Below, in pieces: positions 21,464 to 23,869 of a stretch of 23,869 bases of DNA (its first letter is position 1; each line of letters opens with the position of its first letter). The stretch covers positions 1 to 23,869 of the IMG/VR virus record IMGVR_UViG_3300006919_000446; one strand, 5' to 3'. The notes beneath the pieces were generated by a model. The model saw nothing but the letters and a program-made list of their open reading frames with translations. It was not told the origin of the DNA and made no database searches. The position numbers were made by a program, and so were the translations under genes. Source of the DNA: a virus.

Positions 21464-21998
21464 ACAATGCAAACAACCTTTCACACCTTTGTACAGTTCT
21501 TTGCAAGCCGTTTGCGGGGTTAATTGTAGCATCGTAATGTCTAAGGTCAAAGAAGAAAAGAAACGCGCTAAAATCGCTTTAAAACAACGCAAGGAATTGA
21601 AAGAACAAAAAGAAGCATTAAAAACCGTTCAACAATTAGCCAACGAAGCACAACACGCATTCAATGCATTCATAAGACAACGCGACGCCGGAAAGCCTTG
21701 TATAAGTTGCGACAAACCCGACAACGGAAGCCGGAACGCTTCGCACTATTACAACGCAAACAATCATTGGGGTTTAAGATTTGATGAAAACAATGTGCAT
21801 GCAAGTTGTATCGAATGCAATAAATCGAAACACGGAAATTTAATTGAGTACAGGAAACGACTGGTTCAAAAGTTTGGTGAAGATTACGTCAAAGACCTTG
21901 ACAACCGGGCGCATGAAACGGCAAAGTACACCCGTGAAGAACTTTACAAAATCAAATTTTTATACAAAGAAAAATTAAAAATGTTAAAAAAAAGATAA
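21444..21998 (+). CDS. ninG: NinG/Rap-like recombination endonuclease
   Basis: 184 residues. The N-terminal zinc-ribbon-like part has Cys6, Cys9, Cys24 and Cys28 (KKCKQCKQPFTPLYSSLQAVCGVNC). A lysine-rich helix follows (about 35-75). Then comes the Cys/His region KPCISCDKP (Cys86, Cys89), ASHYYN (His101), LRFDENNVHASCIECNKSKHGN (His119, Cys122, Cys125), which is the signature of lambda NinG (Rap), a structure-specific nuclease that cuts branched recombination intermediates. The last part is helical. The start at 21444 lies 20 bases inside the nuclease gene. This family completes the NinB-nuclease-NinG block. Confidence 0.85.
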   Translation: MKKKKCKQCKQPFTPLYSSLQAVCGVNCSIVMSKVKEEKKRAKIALKQRKELKEQKEALKTVQQLANEAQHAFNAFIRQRDAGKPCISCDKPDNGSRNASHYYNANNHWGLRFDENNVHASCIECNKSKHGNLIEYRKRLVQKFGEDYVKDLDNRAHETAKYTREELYKIKFLYKEKLKMLKKR

Positions 21999-22006
21999 AT
22001 AAAACA

Positions 22007-22035
22007 TTGCGGAATGAAACTTCTAATTAACTTTG
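22007..22035 (+). promoter_or_regulatory. Second Bacteroidetes-type promoter (TTG-18-TAACTTTG)
   Basis: TTG at 22007-22009, 18 bases, then TAACTTTG at 22028-22035. The 14-mer AATTAACTTTGTGG around it is identical to that at 14664-14677. It would drive the gene at 22067 and possibly genes beyond it, with a start site near 22041. Confidence 0.75.
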
Positions 22036-22066
22036 TGGTATAAATAACAAATCAAAATTATAAATT

Positions 22067-22288
22067 ATGGAACAATTAAAACCTTTAAACACTATTACAA
22101 AAGACTATTTTATTGATGAGTTAAGCCGCTACCTTATACGCCGCAACACTTACAACAACGACGCTGTTTATTCGTGCGACAAATGGCTTTTAAAGACTTA
22201 CAATGCTTTAATAAAATATGACCTTTCCGAATGTTTACGTTTACGCGAATTAGTCGATGTTATACAAAAAACTTTAAACATTAAATAA
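22067..22288 (+). CDS. Small protein behind a promoter, unknown function
   Basis: 73 residues: EQLKPLNTITKDYFIDELSRYLIRRNTYNNDAVYSCDKWLLKTYNALIKYDLSECLRLRELVDVIQKTLNIK. It is nearly all helical and has a typical mix of hydrophobic and charged residues. It starts 32 bases after the promoter element, with the usual AAATT leader. A leading gene of a fresh unit in a phage is often a host-takeover gene, but nothing in the sequence shows that here. No family is recognised. Confidence 0.6.
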   Translation: MEQLKPLNTITKDYFIDELSRYLIRRNTYNNDAVYSCDKWLLKTYNALIKYDLSECLRLRELVDVIQKTLNIK

Positions 22289-22377
22289 CTGAAACTATGA
22301 CGCCGGCTTAAATATATTTAATCAAGCCCGTGGAATATATGAAAAGCAAAATACTAACCAATTAAAAATGTTTTAAA

Positions 22378-22614
22378 ATGCAAACACTTAAAAAAGAAAT
22401 ATCATTCGAACAAAACGCATACGCAAACGATAAAAGAATCATTGAAGACAACATCCATTCAATTAACGATCCGCGACAATTAGAAGCCATTAAAAATATG
22501 ATAAGTCTATTCAATCGCAAGTATGGACGAAGCGCACACACGGACGCTTTGCAACTTCGGGGCTATGCGGCCGGGTGGGTTTGTTGCATGATTGAACACA
22601 ATGTGAAGAATTAA
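22378..22614 (+). CDS. Small protein, unknown function
   Basis: 78 residues from ATG 22378: QTLKKEISFEQNAYANDKRIIEDNIHSINDPRQLEAIKNMISLFNRKYGRSAHTDALQLRGYAAGWVCCMIEHNVKN. The first two thirds are helical; a Gly-rich hydrophobic stretch with Cys-Cys follows (YAAGWVCCMIEH). The gap between this gene and the previous one (89 bases) shows no convincing gene or hairpin. No family is recognised. Confidence 0.6.
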   Translation: MQTLKKEISFEQNAYANDKRIIEDNIHSINDPRQLEAIKNMISLFNRKYGRSAHTDALQLRGYAAGWVCCMIEHNVKN

Positions 22615-22625
22615 AAAAATAATTA

Positions 22626-22633
22626 TACCTTTG
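22626..22633 (+). promoter_or_regulatory. Possible promoter element TACCTTTG (upstream copy)
   Basis: Exact match to TAnnTTTG, but no TTG lies at the usual 17-23 base distance; GTG at 22603-22605 is the best substitute. A transcript from here would end at the terminator 22664-22699. The 10-mer TACCTTTGGC recurs at 22702. Confidence 0.5.
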
Positions 22634-22638
22634 GCGCT

Positions 22639-22699
22639 GAATTGTTCCAAGGTTCAAAAGTTGAAAAAGGGGTGTGCATTTTTGTACATCCTTTTTTTT
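22639..22699 (+). ncRNA. Possible ~60-nt leader or small RNA between tandem promoters
   Basis: Lies between a TACCTTTG element and a strong terminator, with no convincing reading frame (a TTG-started frame would run through the hairpin). It might be a short RNA, or an attenuated leader of the sigma-like gene that follows. The call depends on the weak upstream promoter. Confidence 0.4.
22664..22699 (+). terminator. Rho-independent terminator upstream of sigma-like gene
   Basis: AAAAAGGGGTGTGCA (22664-22678) pairs with TGTACATCC and the T-run (22683-22699) around a TTTT loop: about 10 core base pairs including wobbles, then eight Ts (22692-22699). Strong by eye. Confidence 0.8.
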
Positions 22700-22709
22700 A
22701 TTACCTTTG
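22681..22709 (+). promoter_or_regulatory. Promoter for sigma-like gene (TTTG-17-TACCTTTG)
   Basis: TTTG at 22681-22684, inside the terminator hairpin, 17 bases, then TACCTTTG at 22702-22709. Start of transcription would fall at about 22714-22716, right on the GTG start codon of the next gene, so the mRNA may be nearly leaderless. Confidence 0.62.
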
Positions 22710-22714
22710 GCCCG

Positions 22715-23251
22715 GTGTCGGTCATTGAAGAAATATACAAAGACGAAAAATATTTCCGTGCATGTCAAAAAATCGCGGGACAAGAAGCCGACGACCTTTT
22801 CCAACACATCAATTTAAAAATTTTAGAATTAGAAAGGGCCGGCAAATTCAATTGCAAAAAGAATCTATTTTCGTACTTCTACACAATGGCAAAACGTGAG
22901 TTCTTTGGAAAGCGTGACAAGTACAGACGAACACACCACGAACGACACGAAACAACTTCATTTGAAGTTTACCACGACACACCCGACGACACCACACAAA
23001 GCCCCAACGACCAACACTTCCAAGACCTTGACGACTTCGCACGTTCACCAGCTGCAACCGAAAGCGAACAAATGATCAAAGGCGTTTACCTTGAAATTAC
23101 AAAACCGGATTTTGCCGGAATCAAAGATTTATCCAAACGAACTAAAATAAACAAATTCACACTTTATGGCGCATTATACCGATTTCGCGAATTATACAAC
23201 GATTCTATTGATTCCGATAATTGCAACGGCAATGACAATGATTTGGTTTAA
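22715..23251 (+). CDS. Phage sigma-70-like factor
   Basis: GTG at 22715 gives 178 residues; the frame extends upstream to a TTG at 22631 but that part would code through the terminator and is rejected. An N-terminal section (KDEKYFRACQKIAGQEADDLFQHINLKILELERAG, about 8-42) matches region 2 of small sigma factors, with the 'A-x-D-L-x-Q' helix. A basic stretch follows (FYTMAKREFFGKRDKYRRTHHER). An acidic Thr/Asp linker comes next, then LEITKPDFAGIKDLSKRTKINKFTLYGALYRFRELYND, which has a region-4-like helix-turn-helix. I associate such reduced sigma-like proteins with Bacteroidetes phages, where they probably switch on late genes. Confidence 0.65.
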   Translation: MSVIEEIYKDEKYFRACQKIAGQEADDLFQHINLKILELERAGKFNCKKNLFSYFYTMAKREFFGKRDKYRRTHHERHETTSFEVYHDTPDDTTQSPNDQHFQDLDDFARSPAATESEQMIKGVYLEITKPDFAGIKDLSKRTKINKFTLYGALYRFRELYNDSIDSDNCNGNDNDLV

Positions 23252-23444
23252 CATGTTAGACATGCCAACACGTCTTCCGTTTAAACCATTTAATTGTTTT
23301 ACATGCTTCACATTTTGGATAACCGTAATCATTACAATTTTGTTTCATACAAAAATCATTACTTTTGACGTCATATTAATATTAACAACAATCGCAACCG
23401 GTTTCATTATCGGTTACGAAATAGACAAAAGGCAATACAAATGA
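23232..23444 (+). CDS. Small two-TM membrane protein with CxxC motif
   Basis: ATG at 23232 gives 70 residues; a further upstream ATG (23166) would overlap the sigma-like gene by 86 bases and is less likely. It has a short N-terminus (MTMIWFNMLDMPTRLPFKPF), then NCFTCFTFW with Cys22 and Cys25 just before the first membrane helix (about 26-38), a short loop (HTKIITFD), a second helix (about 47-61, VILILTTIATGFIIG) and a basic C-terminus (YEIDKRQYK). The C-x-x-C-x-x-x-W pattern next to a TM helix occurs in small phage membrane proteins of unknown role. It may be lysis- or envelope-related. Confidence 0.6.
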   Translation: MTMIWFNMLDMPTRLPFKPFNCFTCFTFWITVIITILFHTKIITFDVILILTTIATGFIIGYEIDKRQYK

Positions 23445-23869
23445 ACGAACAAAGATTCAAAGAACTATTCAAAGACGTGAAAGACGTAAACATGTTATTC
23501 ACGATTGTATCGAACTATCAAAAAACTAAAATGTTTTCATTGCGTCACCCGCAAAAACTATTGGTCCAAGAAGCACACGTCTTCATTGGATTAGGCAAAT
23601 TAAATTTGTCGTGCGGGTCATGTATCGCAAGGGGTTTGAATAAGATAATTCAATATTCTTCAACATATATTCCGAATGTTGACTACACAATCAAACCGCA
23701 AGTAACAAAAAAGAAAGTGGCAAAGAAAGCCGAAGCGAAAACAGAAGAACAACCGGACTTCAAAAAAATGCACTTTAGCACATTGAAAGCAATTGCCGAA
23801 AAGACATTGAAAAAGAAATATAAAAAAGGCACAAGCAAAAAAGATATTTTAAAAGACTTAGGCGTTGAG
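23441..23869 (+). CDS. CxxC protein with basic C-terminal part, cut by window end
   Basis: ATG at 23441 overlaps the preceding TGA (ATGA) and the frame is open to the window edge, 143 codons so far. It reads MNEQRFKELFKDVKDVNMLF, then YQKTKMFSLRHPQKLLVQEAHVFIGLGKLNLSCGSCIARGLNKI, with Cys58 and Cys61 as a possible metal or redox pair. After a Lys/Ala/Glu-rich linker (KKKVAKKAEAKTEEQ) comes FKKMHFSTLKAIAEKTLKKKYKKGTSKKDILKDLGVE, which resembles small helix-extended-loop-helix (HeH/LEM/SAP-like) DNA-binding ends. Tight coupling suggests the same operon as the membrane protein. Function is unknown. Confidence 0.6.
   Translation, partial: MNEQRFKELFKDVKDVNMLFTIVSNYQKTKMFSLRHPQKLLVQEAHVFIGLGKLNLSCGSCIARGLNKIIQYSSTYIPNVDYTIKPQVTKKKVAKKAEAKTEEQPDFKKMHFSTLKAIAEKTLKKKYKKGTSKKDILKDLGVE

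Noticed and set aside
22289-22377. Small gene in the 89-base gap
   Set aside because: Only a four-codon ATG frame and no conserved pattern or stable hairpin was found.
22631-22714. TTG-started extension of the sigma-like protein
   Set aside because: It would be translated through a strong terminator; GTG 22715 fits the promoter better.
1-23869. tRNA, rRNA or CRISPR arrays
   Set aside because: No cloverleaf-like segment or regularly spaced repeats were noticed; the coding density leaves little room.

Overview
This window is a continuous piece of a tailed double-stranded DNA phage genome (Caudoviricetes), most likely a siphovirus or at least a long-tailed phage infecting a member of the Bacteroidetes, probably a flavobacterium. 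All roughly 37 genes are on the + strand and tightly packed. The host guess rests on: AT-rich sequence; starts preceded by A-rich leaders (often AAAATTATG) rather than Shine-Dalgarno sites; promoter-like sites matching the Bacteroidetes TAnnTTTG element; and head, neck and tape-measure families I associate with Bacteroidetes phages. No tRNA, rRNA, integrase, transposase, CRISPR array or terminase was seen; the terminase and distal tail genes probably lie outside the window.

Layout. 1-3.7 kb: end of a fibre-like gene, a virion structural protein and the tape measure protein. 3.7-9.6 kb: fused prohead protease/scaffold, major capsid protein, candidate tail tube protein, two small structural genes, portal and head-tail connector. 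9.6-12.8 kb: a tail-terminator-like protein with an appended adhesin-like domain, small genes, and a fibre with lectin-like (LamG/ConA) domains. 12.8-14.6 kb: lysis cassette with a small TM/coiled-coil protein, M15 endolysin, candidate holin and two overlapping spanin candidates, closed by a UUCG terminator. 14.6-17.5 kb: a new transcription unit behind a Bacteroidetes-type promoter, with small early genes, an HTH regulator, ERF annealing protein, SSB and two replication-associated unknowns, ending in a structured terminator. 17.5-22.0 kb: replication-initiator-like protein, primase-helicase, NinB-like protein, PD-(D/E)XK nuclease and NinG. 22.0-23.9 kb: a second matching promoter, two small unknowns, a sigma-factor-like gene behind a promoter/terminator/promoter arrangement, a two-TM CxxC protein and a gene cut by the window end.

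Most unusual observations: (1) a perfect 65-bp direct repeat, in the same reading phase, shared by the portal gene and the end of a small replication-module gene 9.5 kb away; (2) a C6-repeat array, homopurine tract and AT-rich segment inside the initiator-like gene, which looks like a lambda-O-style origin and could form a G-quadruplex; (3) a possible ~60-nt transcript between tandem promoters ahead of a phage sigma-like gene; (4) a terminator whose loop can pair with upstream sequence as a pseudoknot; (5) marked scarcity of GATC (about 15 sites by hand count).

All functional calls come from reading motifs and family resemblance by eye; no database search was run.
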